Below the pieces are notes generated by a model. The model was not told the origin of the DNA, ran no database searches, and saw only the letters and a program-made list of their open reading frames with translations. A stretch of DNA of 64,000 nt, from positions 10,868,184 through 10,932,183 of the forward strand of contig OZ038471.1 of NCBI GenBank assembly GCA_964036295.1, written 5' to 3'. Position numbers and translations under genes: made by a program. The DNA comes from Plumapathes pennacea (lineage: Eukaryota > Cnidaria > Anthozoa > Antipatharia > Myriopathidae). Positions 42,228 through 54,878 of the stretch are shown here, piece by piece; position 1 is the first letter of the stretch; every line of letters starts with the position of its first letter.

Positions 42228-43194
42228 CATTCAACTCCATTCAAACAAACCACTGATGTAATTGTGACTCCCAAATATGCTGTACTTAGGGGCAGTGCTT
42301 AAACCGAGTCGCTTTCCACGACGCTGACAAGAAACTTGCCGTTCTTCGACATAGATTTTCCCTCTCCAAACTGTTGAAGTGCTTTTTGATGAGGTCACGT
42401 TCTTTACCGATTCACGGTGAACCGTACTAGCCGGTACCTTCACTTAAAGCCAAATTTTATTTCGAAGTTGGGCATTGGTGACTCCATTCTCGCATTATTT
42501 TCTCTTTTTTGCCAGAGGATGACGTAAGCGTAGTTTATATATATTTATTACACGACTAGACTGCTGAGCGGGCCGATACAGAAAATCCACCAATCAGATC
42601 GCTCCTTTGCCGGTCTGATATTTTCTAAGTATCAGACCGGCTGTATCAGACCAGGTATGATCACGAAAGATTACGCATGTTTTTCTGAGCTGAAAAAAAT
42701 TATCAATATGGCAGACCAAGCTCGGGTAATAAGGAATATTAAATGTCCACATTTATAACGGAAACGGAAATGAAATTTGAAGAAAACCATATAAGTGCGG
42801 CTGTCAAATTTGATGAGTATTTGACGTTTGCAGCCAAGGTGAATCGTCGAGTCTGCAGCTAAAAGTTTTTGAAGTTTGAATTCTTCTTATTGACTTGTGA
42901 ATGGTGAAGAGGATAACTGGTTGAGTTCTGCGGAAAGTAGCATGGAGAAGTTAATGCAGAAAGTTTCTCGTAACTTGCTGAAACGGATGGCAACGAACAG
43001 AGTCGCTCGCAAAACTCGACATTGTCTTCTTCAAAGTTAAGCGAAAGATACAAGTTCTCTTCGGAGCCAGAAACAATCTTCATGTAAATCAGTAGCCTTT
43101 CAGTCCTGAATTCTCTAACTTCTCGTCTCCAAAAGATGTAAATTTTAATTGCTTGTCGTTCCAACAAAGTTTCCTGGGACTCTTACAGGACTAC
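42228..43194. other. Gene 2 intron 2, unassigned with short hairpin
   Basis: GCCGGTCTGATATTTTCTAA and GTATCAGACCGGC (42612-42645) form a short hairpin beside CTGAGCGGGCCGATAC, which resembles sequence at 44755. Nothing else is recognised. Confidence 0.4.
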
Positions 43195-44165
43195 TTTCAA
43201 AATGGTCGTGACTAAACTGGATACTCCAAAATCAGGTTTCCGAGTGAAGACTGGGACCAAAACAACGAGTTATCGGCGAAGTCGTCCGGAGCCGTTTACG
43301 AACATTGTGGACAAAAAAACGACCTCGGTTCGTCTGAAGCATCTAACACCGGAAGACAGTCAAATAAAATTCGGCACTGGAAAGGTTTTAGAAGGAAAAA
43401 ATTAGCTCGGGGAGAAAATACTAAAGAAGAAAGGTATGTTATGGCTGATCTGGCACAGATGAATATTGACACCGAAGATAAAAAAATCCCACCGCGTGAA
43501 CTGTTCCGGAGAGCGATTGAAACGGCTTGTGTACGATCCTGTGTTTCTTGATCAGTCTTATCTCCAGAAGACGAACGCATTCACGATAAGACATGCTATG
43601 ATAAGACATTTAAGCATTTAAGATTTAAGCATTCGAAGGTGCGAAATGTCAAAAATCACCACAGGGATGATAAGTAAATAGGAACAAAAATGAAGCCCAT
43701 AGAAGCCAACAGTTATAGACGGATCAGATTTCCAACGTATCCTAAATTTATCCGTATTTACTGTATTAGGATGCTTATATAGATAAGTTATTTTCATCCA
43801 AAACCACTGTGTTCTCGAGCAAATGGCCGGCTGACCCGAAATTTCACAAATAAACAGTAATATTTTCCTACAATGCTTCTTGTGTATATCTGTTGACTGG
43901 TTACAGTTTCGACCCATGTCTTGAGCCGCTTCAGGTTTATTTGGAGTTGACCTCCACGTCCACGTAAAAGGAACACAGGCGGCGCGACGCGGCCAGCCGA
44001 ACGGACTTGCTAATGCACGCCAAGAACTTTCAAAACATCAACGTCACTGTCGTACTGTTTTCGGAACACGGTCCGAGCTGACGAAAATTTAATTTTTGAT
44101 TCGGTCCCAGTTTCCTCTCGGAAACCTGATTTTGGAGTATCCAGTTTAGTCACAACCCTTTCAAA
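43195..44165. mobile_element. ~970 bp element with ~65 bp terminal inverted repeats
   Basis: The left end (TTTCAAAATGGTCGTGAC, CTAAACTGGATACTCC, AAAATCAGGTTTCCGAG, ACTGGGACC) is repeated in inverse at 44100-44165 with a few changes. The short frames read in each arm (VVTKLDTPKSGFR) are the same sequence seen from opposite ends, so they are not evidence of a gene. Confidence 0.7.
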
Positions 44166-44572
44166 ATGGTGGCGGCGGTCACCGCCATTTTGTTTTGAAT
44201 TCATGAATTCGCCGAGATGCGTATTGAGCTGAGTAGCAGGTAAGGATTGGCGTTTCATTGTTTGTTTTCTTCGATAGTACAGAGTAAAACTGGTCAATCT
44301 TCGTGGACTTATGATGCATCCGCAAATTATAGTTTTTGTCTTTCATCCCACTCGTTTTACTTGTTTCCTTTGGCTCCGCTGAAGTTGGTGATTTCTCCTG
44401 TACTTTTCTATGACATTTTGTTCACATAAATAAAAGAGAAAGTGTAGATCGGGTCTGTATGTCCTAAGCTTGAAAGATTTGTACTCTGAAATTTCTTGTT
44501 TACGACTTACGCACGGCATAAAATTTTACCGATCGGTGCAGGTTTCAGTGATCACAAAGTCGTGTAATAAAT
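44166..44572. other. Gene 2 intron 2, unassigned
   Basis: Nothing recognised between two repeat elements. Confidence 0.35.
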
Positions 44573-45957
44573 CTCTTATTGACCGAGTTTGCTCGGGACC
44601 GTACTGGGAGAATATCGGCCCTCGGTTTTTTTTGTACGGACCTCGCTGCGCTCGGTCCGTACTGTCAAGACCTCGGGCCGATATTCTCCCAGTACGGCCC
44701 TCGCACTCGGTCAATAAGATATATATATACTTAATATATGGCTGAGTTTCTGAGCGGGCAATACGCGCGAAATGGCGCATTCTGATTGGTTGTCTGAGCG
44801 GGCAATACTTTCCTGTACGGCCCGCTCAGATTCAGTTCGCACATGTGGATCGCAAATGATTACTCAGAAAGTTGCTAAGCGTTTGCCATAGAAGGCCCAG
44901 AAGTTCAGTGGGGAGTTTAAACGTTCCGGATACTCACTGTTAAGTTATGATGATCGGGGAAAGCTTACAATCTGGGAAAATGACCGTTACGAAGAAGGAA
45001 AACATCCGAGGAAAAATTTGCTTACGACCTCAGCCGTCATTGACAAGTGCTGCAGATCTCTGGAGGGTCGTTTTACCCCTGTGTTGAAATTTGCACATTT
45101 GCCAGGAAGAAATTGGAATTAGAAAGCGAACAATCACCGTAAACAGTTAGTAAAACTGTGCAAAAATCAAGTTTTGCAGACGTGGTTGCTCGTCATATGG
45201 CGCACTGTGAAGACTGTAAATATATTTTTCACGATGCACGAAAACTCTCTATATTTCGAAATCACTGACTGGGACAAAGACGCCGTGGTGATTTGAGGAT
45301 GTTAGTTTGCTGGAAGAAACCTAAATGCTCCACGAGGCAGCAGGAAAATTAATCGGTGAGTTTTGAATAATATAATTTTCAACGATGTGTCGGTCGCAGT
45401 GTGTGATGAAATGATTTTCCTTTAGTGTCATTTTGCCTTCTACATTATTGTGTGTTTGTGAGAAACTTATTGAAAAGAATAAAAAATACTCTGAGTTACA
45501 GAGCAGTTTCTTCTGGAAAAAGATAAGACTGCAATTTTTTAAAAGCTTCAGTGAGCGAGCAACCGCTCGAGGGCGACTTCGTTCACTGAATAAAGTTCAC
45601 TGCAGTGTTTACGCTATCTGCCATTTCATTCAGCTCAGAACAACTGGGATGTATTTAGACAGTTGGTTCGACAGACGCTTTCATTTCTTTCAAGATTTTC
45701 AAATCGGTAGAATTGTAAGCTGTTAACTGAATTTGTTGTGAAAACAAACGTGCGTAATTCATGCCTGATCGCAACTGATGTTGTTGAATGAACGAGACAG
45801 TGTATATATATATATATATAGATCTTATTAACCGAGCGCGCGGTCCGTACCGTAAGTTATGGATCCTCGTTTTTTTCGTCGCCTTATGGTTTCATAAGGC
45901 GACGAAAAAAACTCGGTCCATAACTTACTGTACGGACCGCGCGCTCGGTTAATAAGA

Positions 45958-45960
<3 letters not shown>
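44573..45960 (-). mobile_element. Hairpin-capped non-autonomous element, copy D (hairpins at both ends)
   Basis: Left palindrome 44573-44727 (CTTATTGACCGAGT and ACTCGGTCAATAAG at its ends, GTACTGGGAGAATATCGGCC in the arms). Right palindrome 45826-45960, with ~65 bp arms and a 4-bp loop (CTTATTAACCGAGCGCGCGG). The ~950 bp between matches copy C (15.2-16.2 kb) in reverse. AATATATGGC follows the left hairpin, corresponding to the TTATTATATGGC end. It is flanked by TA-rich tracts (45800-45825 and 45961-46008). Confidence 0.7.
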
Positions 45961-46012
<52 letters not shown>

Positions 46013-46767
46013 TGTAGGTTGAGCTTCTTTGTTCAACAAGCATCGCCATACCCCCAACACTGTACAGAGTTCAACCCTCCCCAGACTTTTTGTTGCATTG
46101 ATATGTGTTGAAAATCTTTCACATTTAGTACATAGCCTGATGTAAACTCTACAATATACTGTAGGACTATTTTGGCAGTTATGGATTATTAGGGCTTTGC
46201 TGGGGTTCAATGACGTCATCCAATATGGCGTCGTATCTATTCTCAAAAGCCATTTTTTCCTCTAGAATCAGAAACAAACCGAATAAATAGTAGATATGAC
46301 CTACAAGTTGGGCACACTGTAGGATCACACTATTTCCCGTGCTGGTATAACAATTTTTTTAATTTTTATGAAATTTTCCAAACCACTATGACTTGTAGCA
46401 CAGTCTCCATGTACATTTGTTTAACATTAGGATATTTCACGAGATTTTCTATATGTTACTTAAACCACTATAATTGATAAAATTTTAAGTAATTATCACA
46501 CTTTGCTGCTTCTTAGTCAATTTTAGGTGTTTTCAAGTCAACTTTATGTATGTTCCGAATACACAAGAGCAGGTTCTAGCCGGTAACAATAGCGCCTTTA
46601 TACATAGCGCACTTTTGGATCAAAACTGGCATTATAAGTAGCGATTACTTGTTATTATTTTTATCTTTGAAAGTTATTTTTCCGGTGGAGTATAGGATGC
46701 AAGGGAATATTTAGTTTGTTAATCTAAGCAAACTAGTATAAGCTTTGTTGAATTTGTGTTTATACAG
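45961..46767. other. Gene 2 intron 2, 3' part with (TA)n
   Basis: (TA)n tract at 45961-46008, then AT-rich intron without recognised features up to the acceptor of the second MIB exon. Confidence 0.5.
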
Positions 46768-46999
46768 GGAAAAAGTCAGTAAAAGGCGTGGCACAAGGAG
46801 GATACAAGCCAGAGGAATATATCCAGGAGCTAAAGTTGTTCGAGGTGCTGACTGGGTGTGGCGAAACCAGGACGGAGGGGTAGGTAAAGAAGGCACAGTG
46901 ACAGAAATTAGAAGATGGAAATGTGTTCCAGCTTCATCAGCTCTCATCTTGTGGGATTCTGAGAAGAAAGGAAAGTATCGAGTGGGATTCCAAGGAAAG
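46768..46999 (+). CDS. Gene 2 exon: second MIB_HERC2 domain
   Basis: Acceptor TTTATACAG, donor AAAG before GTATGTT; 232 nt, entry phase 2, exit phase 0. It encodes KRRGTRRIQARGIYPGAKVV, RGADWVWRNQDGGVGKEGTV and KGKYRVGFQGK. The RGADW--QDGG-G--GTV and YRVGF-GK pattern is a textbook MIB_HERC2 domain. KRRGT-R-QARG is shared with the gene 1 exon. Confidence 0.93.
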
Positions 47000-47134
47000 G
47001 TATGTTGCTTCATTTTGCATTCCGTACCTTTGGTCCCTGCACATAGACAAAAGCAAAATATAAATTACATGACAATCAATGCATACATAAAAACGAAACG
47101 TGGATTACAAATGTCTTTACTTTCTCATTGATAG

Positions 47135-47698
47135 GTTGATCTAAAATGTACACAGCCAGCTGCTGGATGTTGTTATTACAACCTTCACCTCCCTCTACTC
47201 GGTAAGAAATATCAGGAAAAAGGAGGCATGGTAAGAGAAACACATCAAAGAATGAAGCAACTGCCCGATTACAAACCTTCAGGCGAAAGAACGAGACACA
47301 AAGAACGTGAGCAAAGTTCATTAGAGTCATTGGAGTGCCGTAAAATAAAGGAGGGAGCAAAGAGAGAGAAAAGCAAATCCAAAGGGAGGGAAAATAATTA
47401 TCAGAAATCTGCTAGAGACAAATCTAAACTATCCATTTATAACGATTCGGAAGAGAAAGAGGCAAGACCAGAGCAAAAAAGTCTAAAACAAAAAGAAAGC
47501 CTAAAGACGAGGGAAAGAGGTCAAGATTCAAGGCAAAATGAAGAATTACAGAAAGAGGGGAGAGAACATCACAGTGTTGAAACGGCAAAAGACAATGAAG
47601 CAACGATTAAAGTTGGAGATAATGTGTGTATCTCTTTGTCGGAGGAAATTGTTAAAGCGATAAACAAAGACTTCGGATGGAATGACCAAGTGCGACAG
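47135..47698 (+). CDS. Gene 2 exon: post-MIB motif, charged linker, start of MIB repeat 1
   Basis: Acceptor TTGATAG, donor CGACAG before GTATTT; 188 codons, both phases 0. It begins VDLKCTQPAAGCCYY and NLHLPLLGKK, the motif that follows the second MIB_HERC2 domain. About 120 residues of extremely charged Lys/Glu/Arg/Ser sequence follow (for example EKEARPEQKSLKQKESLKTR). The last ~30 residues, KVGDNVCISLSEE and KDFGWNDQVRQ, start the MIB-specific repeat. The gene 1 counterpart exon is much shorter and shares only the first part. The long charged insert is unusual for the family. Confidence 0.85.
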
Positions 47699-48115
47699 GT
47701 ATTTTTTTCTGTTTTGTAAATTTAGAGCTTGTCATTTGTAGGGGACGTCTGTGTGTGCACTGCTATTGCTTTTAAAGGCGTACAAATAATATTTCGTAAA
47801 TCAACTTCTAAAATGTATTTGAGAGAATAGTGCACCTGCACAAATTTATACATATGTCGTCTGGACGTACAGGATAAAAGAAAAGTTAACTTCCTATCAG
47901 ATAATTCAGAGACAAAAAATGCAGTTTTAGTAAGTTCTATATGCACGTTTTAAATATGCTAAAGAGTTTTAACTAATGGATAAAGGGGGAGATATATTTT
48001 ATATCCAATGTTTTATTCTAGCTGCTGGAGACAGTTTATTGTGTTTAATGTTTACTATTTGTTTACTAGTATTTATCCCACTTGTAATTATTACACTCTT
48101 ACTTAACATTTCCAG

Positions 48116-48223
48116 CACCTGGGAGAGACAGGTACATGTCTTGGTAATACTTCCAGTGGAGGACTTAGGGTGCAGTACAGTGACAAGTTTGAGTTCACCT
48201 TTCATCCTGGTGTAGTTTCCAAG
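48116..48223 (+). CDS. Gene 2 exon: second half of MIB repeat 1
   Basis: Acceptor CATTTCCAG, donor AAG before GTAATAG; 36 codons, phases 0 and 0. It encodes HLGETGTCLGNTSSGGLRVQ and FEFTFHPGVVSK. In mind-bomb repeats the sequence after the first half is G--G-V-----D-L-V-Y----W-F-P, which this matches (G-TGTC, LRVQY, FTFHP). Confidence 0.75.
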
Positions 48224-49672
48224 GTAATAGAGACATTCAAATACGATGACTTCGGTCTACGCATATGGTCAAATATTTACACAGGGTACATAGTTTATAT
48301 TTAGTAGTTTTAAATACCTTTATTCCATCTTAGATTTCTCGTTTTAGATAGATTTTTATCTTTAAGTTTTGTTGGGAGTTGGATGTCAATTGGGACGCAA
48401 GTCCTGTTTCTTCCTCCTGCCTTTACACTCCATTATTTTGTATTTATTTAGTGTGTGTATGACGAATTTTAATCAATTAATAAATAGTACTAGATCGCGT
48501 ACAAAAATGTTAAGATTGCGAGCAAAACATTGACCAGTTTTACAAGACTCTTTCATAAGATGTCGACGGAATGCCTATATGAATTTCAAACTGCATATTT
48601 TTTCTATTGAATTTGATGACTATTACAAGAAGGCTGTGTATATAATACACTACAAGGAACCATAGTATGTGATTTTAAACTTCCTACCCCCCCCCCCCCC
48701 CCACCCCACCCCACGTGTGCCATATTTTCGGACAGAAGAAAACTACACGAGGCAAAATAATTATGTACCACATATAAACTTACATCAGTCTTTCTTTAAT
48801 GCCTCTCACCTCTCAGTCTATTGGATGTAAAATCAAAACCTGCAATCGAAAACCTGTCCGAATATGCTGAGTCAAATGCAGCAGCTGAACGAATTTACTT
48901 CCCTTTCATGTGGAATTTAGCATCGAAAAATAATTTTTGTAAGAACTTTCTCGTAAGCAAGAGTATGGATTTTTTTAACTAAACACTACACAAAGACACT
49001 AACAACCGGAGCATGTCAGACAAATGTTAAAGCAGAACCTCTCTGCCCACCCTTGTGTCACTCTAAACCCAAAACTTGTAATCCAGCATGAAGGTAACAC
49101 TACTAAAATATAGAGCAATTTAATAATGTTACTAAAGTTCAAGTTACAAATGTTTGTGAAATTACGAAATCTGAGGCCAATTCAATAAGGCATTTACAAG
49201 TGTATTTTACGTCAGACCAATTTCTCCAAACGTTAAAACACACTTAAATCCAATACAATGGCCAAATACTGTTGTGGTCGTGCGCTAGGGACCAGTATCT
49301 GTAATATTGTACAGGCTTTGCTAGAGTAGAGTCCATTTAGTTGTGTTTGAATAAAAGTCCAACTTGTAAAGTACACGTGTAAATGTTTATTGAATTGGCC
49401 CCTGTTAAGATATAGGTGTCAAATTTTATTTAAGTTTCATCTAAAAATAACAGCCCTCTCTCTTAATGTAAATCAGTTTTTTTAGTTTATTGTCCTCTAG
49501 CTTGCATTGCTGTGGTCTCTGTCTTAATGTTTTTCTCCAATAAATGAGACGGTATAGTAAATTTGCTAAACTTTTTTCTATTGTAAGTTACTTTTAATGC
49601 ACACATACTTTCAACTATTATGTCAGTGTCATTGTTATAGCTGCGCCTTTCTGTTAAAACTTTTGTACACAG
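48224..49672. other. Gene 2 intron
   Basis: AT-rich with a C-run at 48688-48703. No other feature recognised. Confidence 0.45.
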
Positions 49673-49792
49673 AGCGACGACAACTCCAAAAGGAAACTTG
49701 AGAAGTATGATTATGTACGAATATTGGACAATAGGGAATTGGTACGTAATCTTCAGAAAGGACATGGCCCATGGAATGAAACCGTTTCTAGG
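49673..49792 (+). CDS. Gene 2 exon: first half of MIB repeat 2
   Basis: Acceptor TGTACACAG, donor AGG before GTATGTA; 40 codons, phases 0 and 0. It encodes KYDYVRILDNRELVRNLQKG and HGPWNETVSR. V-I----LV--LQ-GHG-WN is the signature of the mind-bomb repeat. The candidate gene 1 exon at 8608-8711 ends at the same point. Confidence 0.82.
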
Positions 49793-52269
49793 GTATGTAC
49801 GTTACCTATTTGTTTTTGCACACAAACTGCTATCCAACAGCTGCAAATCTGTGTCAAGAAAGACGACATATAGTATGCTAATTTGAAATGTCGTGATCAT
49901 TCCTGTACTTCAACAGTCACCACATTTGTTTGTTTGATGCGCCGGAAACTGTGATGAAGGCCACGTAGGATTATAGTGTGACCTTTTCAATATTTCAGAG
50001 TGCCTTGGTGCAAGGTAACGCTTTCTGTGATTTTTGCTATTTAAAACCGTGTTGCAGGACATTTGTATCATTATATTTTGATATTCGCTGTAAATCGTAA
50101 ATGAAGGTCGCATGGAAATCAGATATTATTTAGCTTTGTTGGCACACTTTAATCTAAAATTAATGAAAATAATTTCGTATTTATCTATCATGTGCACGTG
50201 AACGAATAAATTATACAACACACAAGCCTGCGAATACACAAACGCGTAAAAATATGTTCTAGGTTGCAGAGTAGACGCAGGAAGTTACAGGCTAAAGCTT
50301 CACCTATTTTGAATTGTATAAGCGGAACCTATATAGTGCAGGATCCCATGCTGTTAAATTGAATACATTGAAACGATTGATCGATGGGTGAGTGCATTGA
50401 GTTCTGCAGTGGAACTGAACTTATATTACGAAATTATCAGATTGTCGAAGTCACTCCATCCTGCAACCAGAACCCTCAGGGCGAGAAGATATATGTAAAT
50501 ATCGCATTGCTAATATGTATATGATTTTGTGGTAATAATTGCGTTCGACGAATGAAAACGCAACCCTAATCTCACCTGGATGTGGGTTCCATAAGGGTAG
50601 ATGGGATAGGTGTCACATGCTTTCGACCAGGCAGGAAGAATCAAGATTTTTTGGGTGGACAGGTGGACGTTCGGGCGAGGAGCAAAATCTGTGCCATTTT
50701 GAACAGTCATTATGCGCGCGCACCTCATTCCAGCTAAAGAGACTTCTCGTCTTTTTTCCTCGTGCTAGGACGTGAGATGGAAGTAGAGTGTGAAATCATG
50801 CTTTTCAGCATTATGAGCAAGCCTGCATGTATTTCACAGTTCAGTTGGCAACACTGTCATGTCTTCTTTACAACACATGTGCCATCCCACTGAATAACTG
50901 TATTTAGAACTGCCGACCGATACAATTCATTTGGTAATTAAACCATTTCGAACGCACTCTCCTAATCTATGATTAACACTACCGTAGTAGTGGGGCAGAT
51001 TTGGAGGGTTCTTCTGGAGGTTCTTCTTTCTAAAGTGATTTATTTCAAGAATTACGGCAAGATTTTGTTCATTTCTTTTAATGATGATGCTCATCCAAGA
51101 GTAGCTTAAGACCAGGAGTGAATAAGTTAGTGTTACTAGTGGCCAACTGAGTCATTATATTGGGTAAAAGTGTGAAACTGAATACAATAATGCTGATTGC
51201 TATTTGGTGCTGCACTGCAGGTTCAGAGTTGGCCTTTGTGCCCTTTAGAAATCCCGTTTTGTATATCTAAAGAAGTGACCTTTCAGGAAGAATCTTCTAA
51301 CTAAAATCTCAGTTTGTTTTTCCTGAGTCAGCGGTTCGCTCGAGCGAATCTCGCTCAGACACGCAGCGATGCAGAGAACACATCGAGACGCCAGAGATTA
51401 CAGTAGTTTTTCTTTGAGTTGTACACAGACAATATATATATATATATATATATATACGATTAAAATTTTCCAACACTGTGCTCGAAGAACAGACGAGTTC
51501 AATCTGACAAAAGTACCGGCACGGATTAACGTCAGGCTCTTGCAATGATGCATTACTATTTATCGCAGCACTACAGGCCATATCCAACACAACGTATCAT
51601 GTTGGCATATAAAGTTGGTGGTTTGAAAAGCGCAGGGCAGTTTCAAAAGCGCTGGCTGGCTCTGTTGGACTTGCGAGTCCCTGCTACAACCTGCCTGTTG
51701 AGGTGCTCAGGGTTCTTTCTAAGCTAAACATCGGCCTGACCTTTGGGAACAAAGCCCAGCTCAAGTATAGGATTCTGAGCTCACTACGCATGCATAAAAT
51801 TGTCCTACTGATCAGACATGTCCTAGACTTAATTTTTTGTGGTTCCTCTAGTCTTCCAATCGTTCAGGTCACCTTTACATCTTTGTTCATCAGCTGGCTC
51901 CTGTAGAGTCGCTCTAGATTAGTTTTTACCTTCATTTATAGAACTGGTCAGGCGTGAATATGTGAATGCAATCAAACGCGCCCTGGTGGAATCCATTGTT
52001 TTGGCCATCTTTCAAAAGATTATTGTATGCTGGCATACTTAACAGCGGAAATTAAATAGACTACTAGTTAAATACAATTTTCTACTTCTTCCGTTTAAAA
52101 CAAAATTTCTGTTCCAGGTTTAGCTGAAATATTATTGCTACATTTTTCTTATAAACCGTACAATTATTCTTTCTCAGCACTCCGCTAGAAATTGAATGCC
52201 TATACTAAGTACAAAATAATTAATCCCAATAATTTGGGCATAGAGACAAGAACCTAAGAGGCATTAACA
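49793..52269. other. Gene 2 intron, 5' part
   Basis: No exon recognised. A short (TA)n tract lies at 51431-51457, and several small ORFs show no family features. Confidence 0.4.
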
Positions 52270-52690
52270 AGTTAGTAATTCCTACAGCGAACAGTGCTCG
52301 TTTTGGCCTCAAGTTGCTTAGATACACCACGGCTAAGGCTTGGAATTCCCTGCCGGACAAAATGAGAACTTTAAGATCAGCAGAGGCCTTTTGCCAAGCC
52401 GTGCATAGACTTATTTGTTTAACTCAGAGATTTCTGATGATTAATTCAAAATATTTTTTTATATTTATGTTGTATATACCAAGCCGTGTGTGTACATCAT
52501 TTTAACTAAGAGTTTCTGAGGACTATTTCATCATATTTTCATATTTTTATCGTATGTATGATCTTTATATATATATAGATATAGATATATATCACATGTA
52601 ACACTTTCTTTACTCGGCATATTAGCATTCTTTTGTTAGGGGCCTAGTAAGCCCCACCAACCCGAGTTAAAATAAAGTTATTGTCAATCA
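52270..52690 (+). pseudogene. LINE C-terminal fragment and 3' tail
   Basis: The frame ARFGLKLLRYTTAKAWNSLP, DKMRTLRSAEAFCQAVHRL resembles the conserved end of non-LTR reverse transcriptase proteins (R----AK-WNSLP--IR---S--FK--L). It is followed after ~240 bp by GAGTTAAAATAAAGTTATTG, a typical LINE 3' tail. Only the last part of the element is present. Confidence 0.6.
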
Positions 52691-52820
52691 AGGCATACGC
52701 ACTAGTATCACGTGGTTTGCCTTGTTGTCGTGTTTCCCTTTACAGTAGAAGGAGGCTTTAATCTCACTTTTTTTTTCTCTCTCTCTTTTTTTTTTTTTTT
52801 TTTTTCAATCTGTGGTACAG

Positions 52821-52977
52821 GTTCTTGGAAGAGAAGGCAGAGTTTTTGATATCAATCAATATAATGATGTTGAAGTAGTTGTACCGGGAGAGAATGGGGA
52901 AGAAACTGTGATTGTTTTCAATCCTGATGCTCTTGAACTTCACGAAACTCGAAATACAATCGAAGCTTTTAATCCTG
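52821..52977 (+). CDS. Gene 2 exon: second half of MIB repeat 2
   Basis: A long pyrimidine tract and GGTACAG precede it; the donor is CCTG before GTAAGG. 157 nt, entry phase 0, exit phase 1. It encodes VLGREGRVFDINQYNDVEVV, EETVIVFNPDALEL and TRNTIEAFNPG. G--G-V--I--DV-V--------FNP--L is the mind-bomb repeat ending. This is the last gene 2 exon I can recognise. Confidence 0.85.
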
Positions 52978-53084
52978 GTAAGGACACTAATTGATTACAA
53001 GCATGTTCACACATTTTATTAGTCCTAAAATGTTCATGAAATTGTAGACATTTTCATATGTACATGTGAAGACAATTATAAACT

Positions 53085-54878
53085 TCTTATTGACCGAGCG
53101 CGAGGTCTGTACGGAGAATATATCGCCCGAGGTTTTGACCGTACGGACTGAGCCGCTTCGGCGAAGTCCGTACGGTCAAGACCGAGGGCGATATTTTCTT
53201 CGTACAGACCGAGCAAGCGAGGTCAATAAGTAGTTTATTATATGGCTTCAAAGTTTACATCAAAACAAACATCAAACAGCACTTTGTCTCCGAACAATTT
53301 ACGCGCGTACGCAATTCTTGGTTTGCATGTGACGTCATAAGAAGGCCATCACAGAAGTAACGCACCCTACAAGTCCGATACACTAATATGTTCAAGACTG
53401 TTATGCCTTAATACTTACTGCAAAATTCTGGGTCGACACAAAATATCTATCGGGAGCTATGGACGTTTGAATACCGTGACAACAAAACCGTGTGACACAC
53501 TCGTGGCCGACTAAAATCGTTGCTTGTGTCTGAATTATAAAGTTTTCCTTCACGAAACATTTTAAAATTGGCACTGCGAAGGATGTGAAGTAACATAGAA
53601 TCAAACTGAGTTGTACATCAGCTTCATTTCGTGTTCCGAGTTATTGGCCGCCATGTTGGTGTACAACCTTGGTCCACCAACATGGCGCCGCATACAAACT
53701 CTTATCAAATCTCCAAAAAACAAATTGCCGCTGCTTCGCCAAAATTAAGCCTGGACAATCCAAAATTGGCATCTGGACTAATTCAGGTGTGCTCTTTTCA
53801 GTTCTGGAGTCAGAAAGGTACAATCTGTTATTTTGGAGGGTGCTGCGTTCACGTGACCCGTGAAAACCACGTGAGTGCAAACCAAGAATTGCACCAGACT
53901 CAGCATTTACACTAATTCGTGACCACAGCTTCTCAATTTTGCAAACTTATACAATACTTGAGAGAAATAAATGTTTGACTCGCCGGATGAATTGAGTTGA
54001 ACTTAAATTTTTGAAGTACAAGCCCAAAATGTGCCGGTTTTGGTTCAGCGAAAACGTCACTCGGTAAAAAACCCACCACGAGCGTGGCGAACTGAAAATA
54101 GTTTTAATTCCTTCTTCTTCTTCTTCTGATAAGCGATTTCCAACACAAAATTGTATTTGCTCCAAGCGTTTATATATAACATGCGAATACAACATTCAAA
54201 CTCCGGGATTCAAACAAAGGAAATATTGAAGAAACTACAATATCTTGTATCTCAACCGTCGGCACAGAAAGTTGTGTGAATCAAAAGTTTATCGTTTTCT
54301 TAACAGAAAGATAAGTTCCTTCACTCAAGTCTTCAAAGATGTTGAAATGAAACGGCGTTCACCTTTTAAAATGCCATACTTACAGTTTCAGTAAGCTTGT
54401 ATGAACTCCGCTTGCGGCACCGCGACAACAAATAATCAGTCTGGTCGTAGCTCCGCAAACGGTTCATTGAGATTGTTCACGTCACTCTTTGACTGAAGTT
54501 TGCTGTGCCTTCTACGTTGCCTAAGTGTTTAGCACGTAGTGCAAGATGTGAACCAATTCTCAGAATACGGTGCTTGAGTCGCCGTTCGTGATGCCACAAA
54601 CCAAGTCAACAAATCTTCATCTCCAATCGTTTTCTCGGCTTGCAAATTAGTTTCCGCAGTGGTAGTTTTTTCTTACATATTCTTGTTCTACCGCTTTGCC
54701 TTCAGCCAAACGTAGCCGACATATTCACTGAAAACAAAGAACTGCGCGACCTCGTGATTCATATGTTCAATCTACCGGTCCGTAATCGAGCACACGGGCG
54801 TTACAAGAAAATAATGACCGGCAAATACACCAATCAGAGCGCGCGATTTCACCGGAAGTAGCTCCAGCCATATAATAA
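53085..54878 (+). mobile_element. Hairpin-capped non-autonomous element, copy E
   Basis: A ~146 bp palindrome (53085-53230; CTTATTGACCGAGCGCG and its complement-like CGAGGTCAATAAG, with GTCCGTACGGTCAAGACC in the arms) is followed by TTATTATATGGC (53235-53246). The other end, GCCATATAATAA, is at 54867-54878. The interior differs from copies C and D. CCACCAACATGGCG and GCCGCCATGTTGGTGTAC (53648-53685) form an inner hairpin. Confidence 0.65.

Noticed and set aside
43202..44297. Pair of ORFs sharing the VVTKLDTPKSGFR stretch on opposite strands
   Set aside because: They arise from the two ends of a terminal inverted repeat, so the shared peptide reflects the DNA symmetry, not a gene.
54640..54861. 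Possible ankyrin or RING exon of gene 2
   Set aside because: The ORF lies at the end of hairpin-capped element E and contains none of the ankyrin or RING spacing.
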